This document shows, in pieces, positions 5,841 to 5,906 of a stretch of DNA of 5,906 nucleotides. The stretch is from CAYRFE01 sp964539615 (lineage in GTDB: Bacteria; Macinerneyibacteriota; Macinerneyibacteria; Macinerneyibacteriales; CAYRFE01): contig CAZIJP010000157.1 in assembly GCA_964539615.1 (NCBI GenBank), positions 1 to 5,906 of the forward strand. The letters run 5' to 3'. A program made the position numbers and the translations under genes. Numbering within the stretch: position 1 is the stretch's first letter; each line of letters begins with the position of its first letter. The notes under the pieces are model-generated. The model was not told where the DNA came from and did no database searches. It saw only the letters and a list, made by a program, of their open reading frames with translations.

Positions 5841-5906
5841 AATGAAAGCTGCTACTTTGCGCCTGCAGCTTTTGCAAACTTTAACTCCACGAGTTTTGTC
5901 ATATCG
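5827..5906 (+). other. competing + strand start with strong ribosome binding site
   Basis: AAAGGAGG (5827-5834) stands seven bases before an ATG at 5842, and the frame MKAATLRLQLLQTLTPRVLSY stays open to the window edge. The Shine-Dalgarno is among the best in the window. Against it: the residues (Leu, Gln, Thr, Arg, Pro) look like a shadow of the opposite frame, no promoter is evident just upstream, and the terminator orientation calls for a - strand gene here. Kept as a low-confidence alternative. Confidence 0.2.
5852..5906 (-). CDS. C-terminal end of an unidentified - strand gene (partial)
   Basis: Read leftward from the window edge, one frame gives 17 codons, DMTKLVELKFAKAAGAK, and then TAG (complement of 5852-5854). 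The gene continues beyond 5906. The alternating charged and hydrophobic residues look like an amphipathic C-terminal helix with a lysine end. The codons are rich in G at the first position, and a strong terminator in the right direction begins about 40 bases after the stop. These points favour real coding, but 17 residues are too few to name the protein. The overlapping + strand frame (ATG at 5842) is the main alternative. Confidence 0.6.
   Translation of the reverse strand, partial: DMTKLVELKFAKAAGAK

Overview
The window reads as ordinary bacterial chromosome: dense, short intergenic gaps, strong Shine-Dalgarno sequences, two Sec-type signal peptides and moderate GC (mid-40s percent by eye). 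The exported proteins and the sequence style fit a Gram-negative-type or spirochaete-like bacterium. The spirochaete idea is only an impression, from the PurN variant and the presence of an exported tricorn-type protease. I see no mobile element, CRISPR array, tRNA or rRNA, and no gene-free stretch longer than about 125 bases.

Left part (1-1970, + strand): a tight three-gene operon. purN (glycinamide ribonucleotide formyltransferase) overlaps by one base (TGATG) an unrecognised protein with one N-terminal membrane segment. That gene overlaps by four bases (ATGA) a class II aldolase/adducin-family enzyme of FucA type. The overlaps imply translational coupling. The biochemical link between purine synthesis, a membrane-anchored protein and a sugar-phosphate aldolase is not obvious.

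Middle (1971-2749): a 112-base convergent gap holds a rho-independent terminator that works for the - strand only. A - strand gene (2083-2625) for a small secreted protein of unknown function follows. A 124-base divergent promoter region then separates it from the large protease gene.

Right part (2750-5731, + strand): a complete tricorn-type serine protease of 993 residues (using the start with a ribosome binding site). It has a signal peptide, an N-terminal beta-propeller region rich in SPDG repeats, a PDZ-like domain and a C-terminal S41-type catalytic core. The tetrad Ser690-His691-Ser899-Glu955 is intact by motif alignment with archaeal tricorn. The signal peptide places it outside the cytoplasm, unlike archaeal tricorn, which works downstream of the proteasome.

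Right edge (5732-5906): a second terminator facing the - strand, and most likely the last 17 codons of a - strand gene that enters from the right. A competing + strand reading, with a near-perfect Shine-Dalgarno and an open frame, overlaps it and cannot be fully excluded.

No clearly new multi-gene system is visible. The points most worth following are the exported tricorn protease with its divergent secreted partner, the conserved-looking but unrecognised middle gene of the purN operon, and the aldolase active-site substitution.
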